64,000 bases of DNA from Janthinobacterium sp. BJB426 (GCF_002735705.1 NZ_PDZL01000003.1:310001-374000); one strand, 5' to 3'; counted from the first letter of the stretch, positions 30,258 through 42,087 are shown. Numbers and translations are program-made. The notes: generated from the sequence alone by a model not told the origin.

Positions 30258-32836
30258 GTGCGCCGGCAGCAAATCCCGCGGGCACGCGCCTGCTGTCGCG
30301 CTGGCTGCTGCTGGGCGAATGGCGCGCGCATCCCGTGCGCGCCCTCGTCGCCATCCTCGCCATCGCCATCGGCGTGTCGCTGGGCTTTGCCATCCATCTG
30401 ATCAACGCGGCCGCCTTCAACGAATTTTCCACGGCCGTCAAAAGCCTGTCCGGCCAGGCCGATGTGCAGGTGGCGGGGCGCGAAGCGCTGTTCGACGAAT
30501 CCATCTACCCGTGGCTGGCGCAGCACGACGGCGTGGCCGTCGCTTCGCCCGTGCTGGAACTGCAAGCCACGGTGGCCGGCAAGAAGGACGGCGGCCCGCT
30601 GCACATCCTGGCGCTCGACGTCTTCCGCGCCGGCTTCATCTCGCCCGACCTGATCGGCGCACCCGCCGAAGGCCAACCTTTCGACACCCTGGCCGACGAC
30701 GCCGTCTTTCTGTCGCCAGCCGCCTTGCGCTGGCTGGCTGTCGCCGAAGGCGGCCAGGTGGCCCTGCAATCGGGCACGGGCACGGTAGCGCTGCGCGTGG
30801 CCGGTTCGCTGCAGCGGGCGCGCGCCGGCCAGCGCATCGCCGTGATGGATATCGGCGCGGCGCAGTGGCGCTTCAACAAACTGGGCAAGCTGTCGCGCAT
30901 CGACTTGAAACTGCGCCAGGGCGTGAACCGCGACGCCTTCCAGGCGGATCTCGCGCGCACACTGGAAGTGCAGTATCCGGGCCGTTTCCAGGTGGGCCAG
31001 CCGAATGACGAAAACCAGAATAGCCGCAACAATAACCTCAGCCGCGCCTACAGGGTCAACCTGACGGTGCTGGCCCTCGTCGCCCTGTTTACGGGCGCCT
31101 TTTTGGTCTTTTCCACGCAGGCCCTCTCCGTCATCCGCCGCCGCGGCCAGTTCGCGCTGCTGCGCGTGCTGGGCATGGAACGGGGCACACTGCTGCGCCA
31201 GGTGCTGCTGGAAGGCGCCAGCCTGGGTATCGTCGGCGCGGCGCTGGGCATCGCCGGCGGTTATGTCATGGCGGCCGTCGCCCTGCGCTTCTTCGGCGGC
31301 GACCTGGGCGCAGGCTATTTCGCGGGCGTGCAGCCGCAGGTGCAGTTCACGCCCGTCGCCGCCTTCGTGTACTTCGCCCTGGGCCTCGGTGTCGCCTTGC
31401 TGGGTTGCGCCGCGCCCGCGCTGGAAGCGGCGCGCGCGGCACCCGCCATCGCCCTGAAATCAGGCAGCGAGGAAGTGGTGACGACGCGCCTGGCCAAGAC
31501 CTGGCCTGCGCTGGCTTGTCTGCTGCTGGCCGGCGCCTTGACGTTCCTGCCGCCCGTGTTCGAACTGCCCCTGTTCGGCTATCTATCCATCGCCCTGCTG
31601 CTGATCGGCGCCATCGCCCTGATGCCGCAGCTGGCCGCCGTCGTCTTCCGCTTCCTGCAGCGCGCCTGGCTGCGCACGGACACCAGCGCACACGCGCCCG
31701 TGCGCAGCCTGACCCTGGCCCGCCTGGCGAACGCCTCGGGCCAGGCCGGCATCGCCCTCGGTGGCGTGCTGTCGAGCTTTAGCCTGATGGTGGCAATGGC
31801 CATCATGGTGTCGAGTTTCCGCGTTTCCGTCGACGACTGGCTGCTGCAGATCTTGCCGGCCGACGTGTATGCGCGCACGACCGCCAGCGCTGGCACGGCA
31901 GGCTTGAATCCGCGCGAACAGGCCAGCATCACCGCCCTGCCCGAGGTGGCCAGGGTGGATTTCCAGCGCGTGCGTTCGCTGTCGCTGGCGCCCGACCGCC
32001 CGAACGTGGCGCTGCTGGCGCGCCCCGTCAATTTGCCAGACCCGGGCAAGAGCATGGTGCTGGTGGGCGACACGCTGCCCGTGCCAGCGGGCGCGAAACC
32101 TGTCTGGCTGTCCGAAGCGGCGGCCGACCTGTACAACGTCAAACCGGGCCAGCAGATCGCCCTGCCGCTGGCGGGCGGCCTGCACACCTTCTTTGTCGCC
32201 GGCATCTGGCGCGACTACGCGCGCTCGTCCGGCGCCATCCAGATGCCGCTGGACGACTACCGCGCGCTGACGGGCGACCTCGATGTCAGCGATGCGGCCC
32301 TGTGGCTGGCCAAGGATGCCACGGGCGACGCGCTGCAGCAACGCCTGAAAGCGCTGCCGTTTGGCGCCAGCCTGGAAGTGTCGAATCCTTCGACCATCCG
32401 CGCCCTGAGCCTGCAGATTTTCGACCGCAGCTTCGCCGTCACGTATCTGCTGGAAGCCATCGCCATCGTCATCGGCCTGTTCGGCGTGGCCGCCACGTTC
32501 TCGGCGCAAACCCTGGCGCGCGCCCGCGAATTCGGCATGCTGCGCCACGTGGGCGTGACGCGCGGGCAGATCTTGTCCATCCTGGCGCTCGAAGGCGGCG
32601 CGCTGACGGCGCTGGGCATCGCCACCGGTTTTATCCTCGGCCTGTTGATCAGCTTTGTGCTCGTCTTCATCGTCAATCCGCAATCGTTCCACTGGACCAT
32701 GCAGCTGCACCTGCCGTGGCCCTTGATCGCTACCGTGGCCGCCGCCCTGCTGACGGCGGCCGCCCTCACAGCCCTCATCGCGGGCCGCCAAGCCCTGTCC
32801 GCTAGCCCCATCCGCGCCGTCAGGGAGGACTGGTAA
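30245..32836 (+). CDS. FtsX-like ABC transporter permease
   Basis: This 863-residue permease has two FtsX-type membrane units: an N-terminal helix (VRALVAILAIAIGVSLGFAI), a periplasmic domain, three helices around residues 270-400, further helices around 420-460, and a final block (AITY-like VTYLLEAIAIVIGLFGVAAT and following). It is of the YbbP/MacB-like type that exports hydrophobic or lipid substrates. The ATG at 30245 overlaps the end of the DUF4124 gene. The usual ATP-binding protein gene is not present here, although the AttH-like partner follows directly. Confidence 0.83.
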   Translation: MLELSAPAANPAGTRLLSRWLLLGEWRAHPVRALVAILAIAIGVSLGFAIHLINAAAFNEFSTAVKSLSGQADVQVAGREALFDESIYPWLAQHDGVAVASPVLELQATVAGKKDGGPLHILALDVFRAGFISPDLIGAPAEGQPFDTLADDAVFLSPAALRWLAVAEGGQVALQSGTGTVALRVAGSLQRARAGQRIAVMDIGAAQWRFNKLGKLSRIDLKLRQGVNRDAFQADLARTLEVQYPGRFQVGQPNDENQNSRNNNLSRAYRVNLTVLALVALFTGAFLVFSTQALSVIRRRGQFALLRVLGMERGTLLRQVLLEGASLGIVGAALGIAGGYVMAAVALRFFGGDLGAGYFAGVQPQVQFTPVAAFVYFALGLGVALLGCAAPALEAARAAPAIALKSGSEEVVTTRLAKTWPALACLLLAGALTFLPPVFELPLFGYLSIALLLIGAIALMPQLAAVVFRFLQRAWLRTDTSAHAPVRSLTLARLANASGQAGIALGGVLSSFSLMVAMAIMVSSFRVSVDDWLLQILPADVYARTTASAGTAGLNPREQASITALPEVARVDFQRVRSLSLAPDRPNVALLARPVNLPDPGKSMVLVGDTLPVPAGAKPVWLSEAAADLYNVKPGQQIALPLAGGLHTFFVAGIWRDYARSSGAIQMPLDDYRALTGDLDVSDAALWLAKDATGDALQQRLKALPFGASLEVSNPSTIRALSLQIFDRSFAVTYLLEAIAIVIGLFGVAATFSAQTLARAREFGMLRHVGVTRGQILSILALEGGALTALGIATGFILGLLISFVLVFIVNPQSFHWTMQLHLPWPLIATVAAALLTAAALTALIAGRQALSASPIRAVREDW

Positions 32837-33912
32837 TGCGTCGTTTGACTCTTTTACTCGCGTTCTGCAGCGCCGCCGCCATCGCCGCGCCGCCCGCCTT
32901 CGCCCCCGTCACGCCACTGCCGGCCGGCCAGACCCTGCGTCTGCCGCACGACTTCGGCGCCCATCCCGCGTACAAAACGGAATGGTGGTACGCCACGGGC
33001 TGGGTAAAAACCGCCGGCGGCGAGCAACTGGGCTACCAGGTGACCTTCTTTCGCAGCGCCACGGCCACCGATGCGGACAACCCCAGCGCCTTTGCGCCCA
33101 AGCAGCTGATCATCGGCCATGCGGCCCTGTCCGACCCGAAGGTGGGCAAGCTGCTGCACGACGAGAAAAGCGCGCGCGAGGGCTTCGGCCTGGCCTACGC
33201 CAAGGTGGGCAACACGGACGTGAAGCTCGATGACTGGCGCATGCAGCGGCAGGCGGACGGCAGCTACCGGGTCAGCCTGGCCGCGCGCGAATTCAGTTTG
33301 CAGTTGACCCTCGCCCCCACGCAGCCCGTGCTGCTGCAGGGCGAAGGCGGCTACTCGCGCAAGGGCGCGCGGCCCGCGCAATCGAGTTACTACTACAGCG
33401 AGCCGCAGCTTGCCACCCGTGGCACGATCGCGCGCGCGGGCGGCAAGCCGGAAGCCGTGACGGGCACCACCTGGCTCGATCACGAGTGGTCCAGCCAGGT
33501 GCTCGATGCGAACGCCAGCGGCTGGAACTGGATAGGCGCCAACCTCGACGGCGGCGGCGCCCTGATGGCCTTCCAGATCCGCAGCAAGACAGGTGCTAAA
33601 CTATGGGCGCACGCGACATGGCGCGATGCGTCCGGTAAGATGACGCAGTTCGCCCCCGGCGACGTCGATTTCACGCCCACGCAGCTGTGGCGCTCGCCCC
33701 GCACGCAGGCCGAATACCCGGTCGCCACAGAGATCCGCACGGGCGCCACGCGCTGGCACATCAAGCCTTTGCAGCCGGACCAGGAACTCGATTCGCGCCG
33801 CTCGACGGGCGCCGTGTACTGGGAAGGCGCCGTGACGGTGGAGCGCGACGGCCAGCCGGTCGGCCGCGCCTACCTGGAAATGACGGGCTACGTGCAGCCG
33901 ATGAAGTTATAA
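32836..33912 (+). CDS. AttH/CrtC-like lipocalin-type protein
   Basis: This 358-residue exported protein has a signal peptide (LLLAFCSAAAIAAPPAFA) and two lipocalin-like halves. Typical stretches are YKTEWWYATGWVKT, LGYQVTFFRSA, TGTTWLDHEWSSQVL and WNWIGANLDGGGALMAFQIR. Related proteins are called carotenoid 1,2-hydratase or AttH and sit beside FtsX-type ABC permeases, as here. The name is by family only; no carotenoid genes are present. It starts one base before the permease stop ends (ATG shares the A of TAA). Confidence 0.85.
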   Translation: MRRLTLLLAFCSAAAIAAPPAFAPVTPLPAGQTLRLPHDFGAHPAYKTEWWYATGWVKTAGGEQLGYQVTFFRSATATDADNPSAFAPKQLIIGHAALSDPKVGKLLHDEKSAREGFGLAYAKVGNTDVKLDDWRMQRQADGSYRVSLAAREFSLQLTLAPTQPVLLQGEGGYSRKGARPAQSSYYYSEPQLATRGTIARAGGKPEAVTGTTWLDHEWSSQVLDANASGWNWIGANLDGGGALMAFQIRSKTGAKLWAHATWRDASGKMTQFAPGDVDFTPTQLWRSPRTQAEYPVATEIRTGATRWHIKPLQPDQELDSRRSTGAVYWEGAVTVERDGQPVGRAYLEMTGYVQPMKL

Positions 33913-33948
33913 GCAGTACAAAATACAGTAAATACTAAGCGAAAAACA

Positions 33949-35811
<1,863 letters not shown>

Positions 35812-35823
35812 ACACGACTCGCC

Positions 35824-36498
35824 ATGAACGCCTTATTCCACGCCAACCTGGGCATCACCGATTTCTGGACCTTTTTATTGGGAACGATCTTCATCGTCAT
35901 CCTGCCCGGCCCCAATTCCATGTATGTGCTGTCGGTCGCCGCCCAGCGTGGCGTGCGCCCCGCCTATCAGGGCGCCTTCGGCATCTTCGCCGGCGACCTG
36001 ATTTTGATGGTGCTGTCGGCCTGCGGCGTGGCCTCGCTGCTGAAAGCCAGCCCGGCCCTGTTCTACGTGGTGAAATACATCGGCGCGGCCTACCTGGGCT
36101 GGATCGGCCTGCAAATGCTGATAGGCTGCTGGAGCAAGCTGCGCGCGCCCGCACCGGCCGACGGTGAAGCGGCAGCCGTACCTGCCCCCGTCAAGGAAAG
36201 CGACCCGTTTCGCAAGGCCCTGATCATCAGTCTGATGAACCCGAAAGCCATCCTGTTTTTCATTTCCTTCTTCATCCAGTTCGTCGATCCGGCCTTCCCG
36301 AATCCTGTGCTGTCCTTCATCGGCCTGGGTCTGATCTGCCAGGTGATCAGCTTTACCTATCTGACGGCCATCATCTTTGTCGGCGCCCGCCTGGCCGAGA
36401 CCTTCCGCCGCCGTCGCCGCCTGTCGGCCGGCATGGGCGGCGGGGTCGGCGCCATGTTCATCGGCTTCGGCGCGAAACTGGCCACGGCCACACTGTAA
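35824..36498 (+). CDS. leuE: LeuE-type amino acid exporter (RhtB/LysE family)
   Basis: This 224-residue inner-membrane protein has about six helices and the LysE-family motif VILPGPNSMYVLSVAAQRG near residue 25, then GAFGIFAGDLILM, FRKALIISLMNPKAILFF. It matches the leucine exporter LeuE best. The substrate is inferred from family. The stop is 10 bases before the threonine aldolase start, so the two are likely co-transcribed. Confidence 0.82.
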   Translation: MNALFHANLGITDFWTFLLGTIFIVILPGPNSMYVLSVAAQRGVRPAYQGAFGIFAGDLILMVLSACGVASLLKASPALFYVVKYIGAAYLGWIGLQMLIGCWSKLRAPAPADGEAAAVPAPVKESDPFRKALIISLMNPKAILFFISFFIQFVDPAFPNPVLSFIGLGLICQVISFTYLTAIIFVGARLAETFRRRRRLSAGMGGGVGAMFIGFGAKLATATL

Positions 36499-36508
36499 GG
36501 AAAACACC

Positions 36509-37600
36509 GTGAACGAACTTGAGCTGCGCCAGCACTGCCATACCGTCCTGCCGGGCCACCGCCAGCCCACGCCAGCAGCCACCTTCGCCGCCATGGCCGC
36601 CTGGTGCGAAGCCAACGATGTTGCGCACGATACCTATGGCGACGGCGCGCTGATCGAACAGTTCGAGAACAAGATCGCCAGCCTGCTCGGCTTCGAGGCG
36701 GCCGCGTTCTGCATCACGGGCACCATGACGCAGGTCACCGCCCTGCGCCTGGCGTGCCAGGACCGGGGTTCGCGCCTGGTGGCGTTGCATCCCACTTCGC
36801 ACATCCTGCGCCACGAGCGGGGCAACCATGAATTGCTCGATCACTTCAAGGGCTTGATGCTCGGCGACCCGCACCGTCCGTGGACGGTGGACGACTTGCG
36901 CGCCGTGCCCGATGCGCTGGGCGCCGTGCAGCTTGAACTGCCGATGCGCGAAATCGGCGGCCAGTGCCCATCGTGGGAGGACTTGAGCCAGATCAAACGG
37001 CACTGCCACGAGCACAATATTCACCTGCACATGGATGGCGCGCGCCTGTGGGAAGCGCAAGCGGGTTTCAAGCAACCCCTGCCCGCCATCTGCGATGGTT
37101 TTGATTCCGTGTATGTGTCGCTGTACAAGGGCATCGGCGGCCTCGGTGGCGCCATGCTGGCCGGCAGCCGCGGCTTTGTCGAACGGGCGCGCGAATGGTT
37201 CCGCCGCCAGGGCGGCAATATCGTGCACCGCACGCCCTACGTGGTGGCCGCGGCCATGCAGTTCGACGCGCGCATGGCCGCCATGCCGCAGTATTTTGCA
37301 CGTACGCAGTGGCTGTACGCGCTGCTGCGCGACTTCCCGTCAATAGCCGTCAATCCCGCCCAGCCGCAGGCCAACATGTTGCATCTGCACTTGCCCGTCT
37401 CGCGCGAGCGGGCCATGGCCATCCGCAACCAGCTGGCCGCCGACCACGGCATCTGGCTGTTCAGCCGCGCCAGCCACGCAGCGCTTCCCGACCACAGCGT
37501 GGTGGAATGGTATGTGGGAGACCAGTTGCTGGAACTGCCGGACGACAGCGTGCGGCATGCCTTGCGCCTGCTGGATCAGGCCATGCACGCCAGGGCTTAA
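36509..37600 (+). CDS. threonine aldolase family PLP enzyme
   Basis: This 363-residue PLP enzyme of the beta-eliminating-lyase/threonine aldolase family cleaves threonine-like beta-hydroxy amino acids to glycine and an aldehyde. Visible are YGDGALIEQFENKIASLLG, NIHLHMDGARLWEAQ and the PLP Lys in VSLYKGIGGLGGAML. I choose the GTG at 36509 because TAAGGA lies 8 bases before it and the protein then starts at the family position. It follows leuE closely and could supply or remove a substrate of the exporter. Confidence 0.85.
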   Translation: MNELELRQHCHTVLPGHRQPTPAATFAAMAAWCEANDVAHDTYGDGALIEQFENKIASLLGFEAAAFCITGTMTQVTALRLACQDRGSRLVALHPTSHILRHERGNHELLDHFKGLMLGDPHRPWTVDDLRAVPDALGAVQLELPMREIGGQCPSWEDLSQIKRHCHEHNIHLHMDGARLWEAQAGFKQPLPAICDGFDSVYVSLYKGIGGLGGAMLAGSRGFVERAREWFRRQGGNIVHRTPYVVAAAMQFDARMAAMPQYFARTQWLYALLRDFPSIAVNPAQPQANMLHLHLPVSRERAMAIRNQLAADHGIWLFSRASHAALPDHSVVEWYVGDQLLELPDDSVRHALRLLDQAMHARA

Positions 37601-37619
37601 TCGACAATCGTGACACCAA

Positions 37620-37645
37620 AAAAAAGCGCCCGAAGGCGCTTTTTT
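37620..37645. terminator. bidirectional terminator between threonine aldolase and fadL
   Basis: The arms AGCGCC and GGCGCT enclose a CGAA loop and are flanked by A and T runs of six or more. It serves both convergent genes. Confidence 0.92.
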
Positions 37646-37681
37646 CATTTCATGGCGGCCGGGTCGGCCGCCACTACCTGC

Positions 37682-39115
37682 TTAGAACTTGTAGTTATAA
37701 GCGAGACCGATCAACTGCATGCGGGTCTTGAACAGGCCCTTGGTGGTTTCACCGTTGCCGGTGCAGCCAGGGGTCACCGGCGAGCAGTCATTCTTGTAGT
37801 TGACAGTGGCATCCTTGAAGTCGATATAGCTGTAGGCCAGGTCGAGCGAGGAATTGGCGTTCAGCTTCCAGTTCGCGCCGATCGAGTACTGCATGCGGTC
37901 GCTGTCCGGCAGGGCTGGATGACGCAGTTCGGCGCTGCGCACTGGCGCCTGGTCATGCGCGATACCGGCGCGCAGCAGCAGGTTTTCGCTGTACTTGTAG
38001 TTGGTGCCCAGCGATACGCGGTAGGTGTTCTTCCACTGCTGGCGGATGCGCTCCGGGCCTTCGGCCGTCGGCGGGAACTGGATATCCAGGTTTTCCAGGC
38101 GCGAAGTGCGGGTCCAGGTGACGTCACCCATCAGGGCCCACTTGTCATCCATCTGATGGAAGGCATTGACCGACAGGGTTTCCGGCGTACGCACTTCCAC
38201 CAGCGCCTTGGAGTTAACCTTGCCCGATGCGGCGCTGATGAAGCCATTCACGGCGGCATTGTTCGACACTTGCGAGAAGTCCCAGATCGTGTCGCCTTTC
38301 AGCTTGTGCGAAATCGACGAACGGTAGGAAATACCGAAACGCGTACCTTCATTCATCTGGTACAGATAACCCAGATTGAAGCCGAAGCCCCAGTCATCGC
38401 CATCCATCGAGGCATGGCCATCCTTGGCGCCCTTCAGTGCGGCGCCAGCTGCCTGCGCGGCGGCCTGGCCCTGCGTTTTGGCGATATTGGTCAGGAAGGC
38501 TGTCGATGCGGCTGGCGCGTGCTGGGCCAGGAAGGCCACGGAACCCGGCACGTCGACTGCCTGGCCCAGTTCCGCCTTCATGTGTTCAGCGGTGACGCCG
38601 AAACCGAAGGAGTGGTGTTCATTGACCTTGAAGGAAACAGAAGGATTCAGGGCGATGGCTTCGAGCTTGATGTTGGTGATCGCATAGCGGCCGCTCCAGT
38701 CATTGCCGTAATCGAGCTTGGCGCCGTATGGCACGAACAGGCCCATGCCGACGGTCCATTGGTCATTGACCTTCTTACTGGCATACAGGGCTGGTGCGAA
38801 GACGGCGTCCGGCGCGTAGTCCTTGGTCGTGCCGCCCGGCGTGCGGCCGGTGAAAGTCCTCGAACCCGTGTCTTCATAGGTCGAATGCGGTACCACCAGG
38901 GTGCCGCCGCCCATGAACTGCGTGCCTTCCAGGCGCGACAGGCCGGCCGGGTTGTAGAAAATGGTCGAAGCGTCGGCCGCTTCGGCGCCGCTGGCATCAG
39001 CCGTGCCCTGGGCGGACACGCTTTGCGAACCGAAACGGTAGCCCGATGCTTGTGCGGTGGAGGAAATGCCGGCGAACGCGGCAACGATCAGGAGGGGCAG
39101 ATATTTATGTTTCAA
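37682..39115 (-). CDS. fadL: FadL-family outer-membrane fatty-acid transporter
   Basis: This 477-residue outer-membrane beta-barrel takes up long-chain fatty acids or other hydrophobic compounds. It has a signal peptide (cleavage after STAQA), the N-terminal hatch segment (SGYRFGSQSVSAQGTADA, then AADASTIFYNPAGLSRL) and ends in Phe, as outer-membrane proteins do. The start codon is TTG, as no ATG precedes the signal peptide, with AAGAGAG before it. A 14-base palindrome lies 141 bases upstream. Confidence 0.9.
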   Translation of the reverse strand: MKHKYLPLLIVAAFAGISSTAQASGYRFGSQSVSAQGTADASGAEAADASTIFYNPAGLSRLEGTQFMGGGTLVVPHSTYEDTGSRTFTGRTPGGTTKDYAPDAVFAPALYASKKVNDQWTVGMGLFVPYGAKLDYGNDWSGRYAITNIKLEAIALNPSVSFKVNEHHSFGFGVTAEHMKAELGQAVDVPGSVAFLAQHAPAASTAFLTNIAKTQGQAAAQAAGAALKGAKDGHASMDGDDWGFGFNLGYLYQMNEGTRFGISYRSSISHKLKGDTIWDFSQVSNNAAVNGFISAASGKVNSKALVEVRTPETLSVNAFHQMDDKWALMGDVTWTRTSRLENLDIQFPPTAEGPERIRQQWKNTYRVSLGTNYKYSENLLLRAGIAHDQAPVRSAELRHPALPDSDRMQYSIGANWKLNANSSLDLAYSYIDFKDATVNYKNDCSPVTPGCTGNGETTKGLFKTRMQLIGLAYNYKF

Positions 39116-39250
39116 GTTGGTCTCTCTTTATTATATGAAGGTCTTCGGCACACTATCGCGGGCGTCTCAAGCTGCCCCGTCTTGCACTTTTCTTGCCGCC
39201 GTGAACTCCAATTCACTGACGGCATGAGCGAAGCATATAATATTTTTTAG

Positions 39251-39274
39251 AAAAAAGCGAACGTTCGCTCTTTT
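39251..39274 (-). terminator. palindrome AGCGAACGTTCGCT: terminator or operator
   Basis: A perfect 14-base palindrome (39256-39269) flanked by A6 on the left and T4 on the right. On the minus strand it follows the GGDEF-EAL gene and is followed by T6, so it can act as a terminator. It also resembles a TetR-type operator and lies upstream of fadL. Both readings are possible. Confidence 0.55.
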
Positions 39275-39312
39275 ATTGAAACAGCGTTGTTTTCCTCGCC
39301 AGTCGCGACGTT

Positions 39313-42087
39313 CTACAGCGCCAGCGCCGGGGCTGGAAGCGGTATCAGAAAGCGCTGATGCATCAGCGACAGCATCTGTTCGGCGGGTACGGGACGCGAA
39401 ATGAAATAGCCCTGCACCTCATTGCATTGCAGCGCGCGCAGGATGTCGAGCTGCTCGCGCGTCTCCACCCCTTCAGCCACCACGCTCATACCCAGCGCAT
39501 GCGCCATCGACAGGATGGCGCGCACGAACACTTCGCCCTGCTCCGAGCGGCCCAGCTCCATGGTGAAGGCGCGGTCGATCTTCAAGCCATCCATGGCGAA
39601 CTTCTGCAGCTGCGACAGCGAAGAGTATCCCGTGCCGAAATCGTCGACCAGCAGGCGCACGCCCAGCGCGCGGATGGCAGACAGCTGCTCCACAGCGCGG
39701 TTCTGTTCATCCATCATGGCCGATTCCGTGATTTCCACCTCGATCAGCCGCGCATCGATGCGGTGGCGCGTCAGGGCGGACGCCAGCACCTGGTGCACGT
39801 CGCCGCGGCCGAACTGGCGCGCCGAGACGTTGATGGAGACGGGCACCAGTTCCAGTCCGCTCGCCTGCCAGCGCGCCATCTGCAGGCACACCTTTTCGAT
39901 GACGACTTCGCCCAGCTGCGAAATGAGGCCGCTGCTCTCGGCCACGGGGATGAATTCCAGCGGCGGCACCATGCCGTGCTGCGGATGGTGCCAGCGCACC
40001 AGCGCCTCCATGCTGCACAGCTGCCCGCTCATGGCGTCGACGCGCGGCTGGTAGACGACGAGGAACTGGTCCTGCTCCAGCGCCGCCACCAGGCTTTGCT
40101 CGAGTTCGCGGCGGTTGCGGATGGTTTCGAACAACTCCGGCTGGAAGAAGCGGTGATGGCCCTTGCCCGCCACTTTCACGGCGTACATGGCGATATCGGC
40201 GTTCTTCAACAACACTTCCGTCTCGGCGCCATCGCGCGGATACAGGCTGATGCCGATCGAGGCGCCCATCTTGTGGCGTTCGCTGCCCAGGTAAAACGGT
40301 TCGTCGAAGGCGATGGCGATGCGCTGCGCCACCTGTTCGGCGCGGCTGTCGTCTTCCACCGGGTCGAGCACGACGACGAATTCATCGCCACCGAGGCGCA
40401 CCACGTGGTCGCCCGGCCGCAGCACGGCCTTCAGGCGCAGCGAGGCGGCGCGCAGCACCTTGTCTCCCTCGGCGTGGCCCTGCGTATCGTTGATATCCTT
40501 GAAGCCGTCCAGGTCGATGAACAGCAGCGCCAGCATGTGCCGCGCAATGGCGGCGCGGCCCAGGGCGCCGGGCAGGAATTGCTGCAGCCAGTAGCGGTTG
40601 GGCAAGCCCGTCAAGCCATCTTCATTGGCCAGGCGGCGCAAGTCGCGCTCGTGCTCCTTGGCCGTGCTGATGTCCTGCAGGGTGACGGCCAGGCGGTCGC
40701 CGCTGCGCACCAGGCGCCGGCGTATCCAGCGCAGCTTGAACGGGTTACCTTCCGGCAACTCGATTTCTTCCTCGGAAAAACCGGAGACCATGGCAGCCCG
40801 GTAATTATGGATCAGGTCGCGGAAATACGGCTCGTGGGCGCGCGACTGCAGGCGCATGCCCAGCAACTGTTCGCGGCGCACGCCAAAGTAGCCGGCGCCC
40901 GGCTCGTTGCAATCGACGATCTCGAAATCGAGGATGCTGCCATCCGTGCCGCGCAGGGCGGCGATGATATAAAAGCCGTCGCTCGTGCCTTCGGTGGCCA
41001 TGCGGTAGGCATTGCGCACGCCTTCGGACTGGTGGTGGCGCCACGCCAGGCGCAGCGACAGCACGGTGGCGACGGCGGCAAAAGCCAGCAGCAGCAAGGT
41101 GACGGCCAGGGCGATGCCGAGATAAATCGTGCGCGTTTCCTCGTAGGGATGCAGCATTTCGCCATCCGACAGTCCGACCACGGCCGTAAACGGATAGGCT
41201 TTCAGCGCCTGCCAGCCCACATAGCGATTTTGCTTGTCGGAAAAAGCGATTCGGCCGCCCGAATGCAGGGCGCCGCTCTCCGTTTCCAGGAAGCTGGTGT
41301 CGAGAAACGGCGTGCCCTGGGCGTTCTGGGTCGGCAGCACGCGCGAGCCGAGGCGCGTGCTGAACAGCTCGCCCTCCTCGCCCACCATGGCGGACATGCC
41401 GAACTTGCCAAAATTGACACTGTTATAGAATTCGGAAAAATAGCTGGAATGAAGTGAAATCAGCAACACGCCGTCGAAATTGCCATCCTCGTCTTCCAGC
41501 CGGCGCGTGAAATGCACGAGGCTGTCGTCGGGCGCCGTGGCCTCGCTGCCTGCATTGGGCGCATTGGGCGCGTTGGCCGCATTGGCCCGCCCCAGCGCAA
41601 TGCGCAGCGCGCTGGAATTGCTGCGCCAGTGGCGCAACAGGAAATCGCTGCGCTCGTTGACGCGCAGGCGCTGCAGCGGCGCCGTGGCCGTCACGGGATG
41701 GCCCTTGCGGTCGAGGATGGCGACGATGGCAAATTGCGGCAAGGCATACATGCCCTGCGTCTTCAATTGGTCGAGACGCAGGTGGCCGCGCGAGTTTTCC
41801 CACTCGTACTTGAGCTGCAAGGTCAGCTGGTCCATCTGCTCCAGGGTGCGCAACAGATACTGGCCATACGCTTTCGACAACGAAGACACGCTGTCGAGCG
41901 CCTGCTGCTGCGCCACCTTCTTTTCCGCCTCCAGTTGCAGCAAGGTGGCCGTCCACAGCACCGCGCACAGGACCAGGCCCAGCAAGGGCCAGGCCAGGAT
42001 CAGGCGCAGATTAGCCTTGAGAAAATCGGCCCTGCTCATCTCCACCACGGCGGCGTTATTATTATTTACAAATTGTCGCAAGAACAT
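39313..42087 (-). CDS. membrane sensor GGDEF-EAL protein
   Basis: This protein of about 924 residues has an N-terminal membrane helix (LILAWPLLGLVLCAVLW), a periplasmic Cache-like sensor (about residues 45-290), a second helix (LGIALAVTLLLLAFAAVATV), a PAS-type domain (about 335-465), a GGDEF domain with intact RLGGDEFVVVL and an EAL domain with EALVRW, VEITESAMM and VDDFGTGYSSLSQL. Both c-di-GMP activities look possible. The ATG at 42087 is preferred to a TTG at 42132; none has a clear ribosome site. It is divergent from thyA. Confidence 0.87.
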   Translation of the reverse strand: MFLRQFVNNNNAAVVEMSRADFLKANLRLILAWPLLGLVLCAVLWTATLLQLEAEKKVAQQQALDSVSSLSKAYGQYLLRTLEQMDQLTLQLKYEWENSRGHLRLDQLKTQGMYALPQFAIVAILDRKGHPVTATAPLQRLRVNERSDFLLRHWRSNSSALRIALGRANAANAPNAPNAGSEATAPDDSLVHFTRRLEDEDGNFDGVLLISLHSSYFSEFYNSVNFGKFGMSAMVGEEGELFSTRLGSRVLPTQNAQGTPFLDTSFLETESGALHSGGRIAFSDKQNRYVGWQALKAYPFTAVVGLSDGEMLHPYEETRTIYLGIALAVTLLLLAFAAVATVLSLRLAWRHHQSEGVRNAYRMATEGTSDGFYIIAALRGTDGSILDFEIVDCNEPGAGYFGVRREQLLGMRLQSRAHEPYFRDLIHNYRAAMVSGFSEEEIELPEGNPFKLRWIRRRLVRSGDRLAVTLQDISTAKEHERDLRRLANEDGLTGLPNRYWLQQFLPGALGRAAIARHMLALLFIDLDGFKDINDTQGHAEGDKVLRAASLRLKAVLRPGDHVVRLGGDEFVVVLDPVEDDSRAEQVAQRIAIAFDEPFYLGSERHKMGASIGISLYPRDGAETEVLLKNADIAMYAVKVAGKGHHRFFQPELFETIRNRRELEQSLVAALEQDQFLVVYQPRVDAMSGQLCSMEALVRWHHPQHGMVPPLEFIPVAESSGLISQLGEVVIEKVCLQMARWQASGLELVPVSINVSARQFGRGDVHQVLASALTRHRIDARLIEVEITESAMMDEQNRAVEQLSAIRALGVRLLVDDFGTGYSSLSQLQKFAMDGLKIDRAFTMELGRSEQGEVFVRAILSMAHALGMSVVAEGVETREQLDILRALQCNEVQGYFISRPVPAEQMLSLMHQRFLIPLPAPALAL

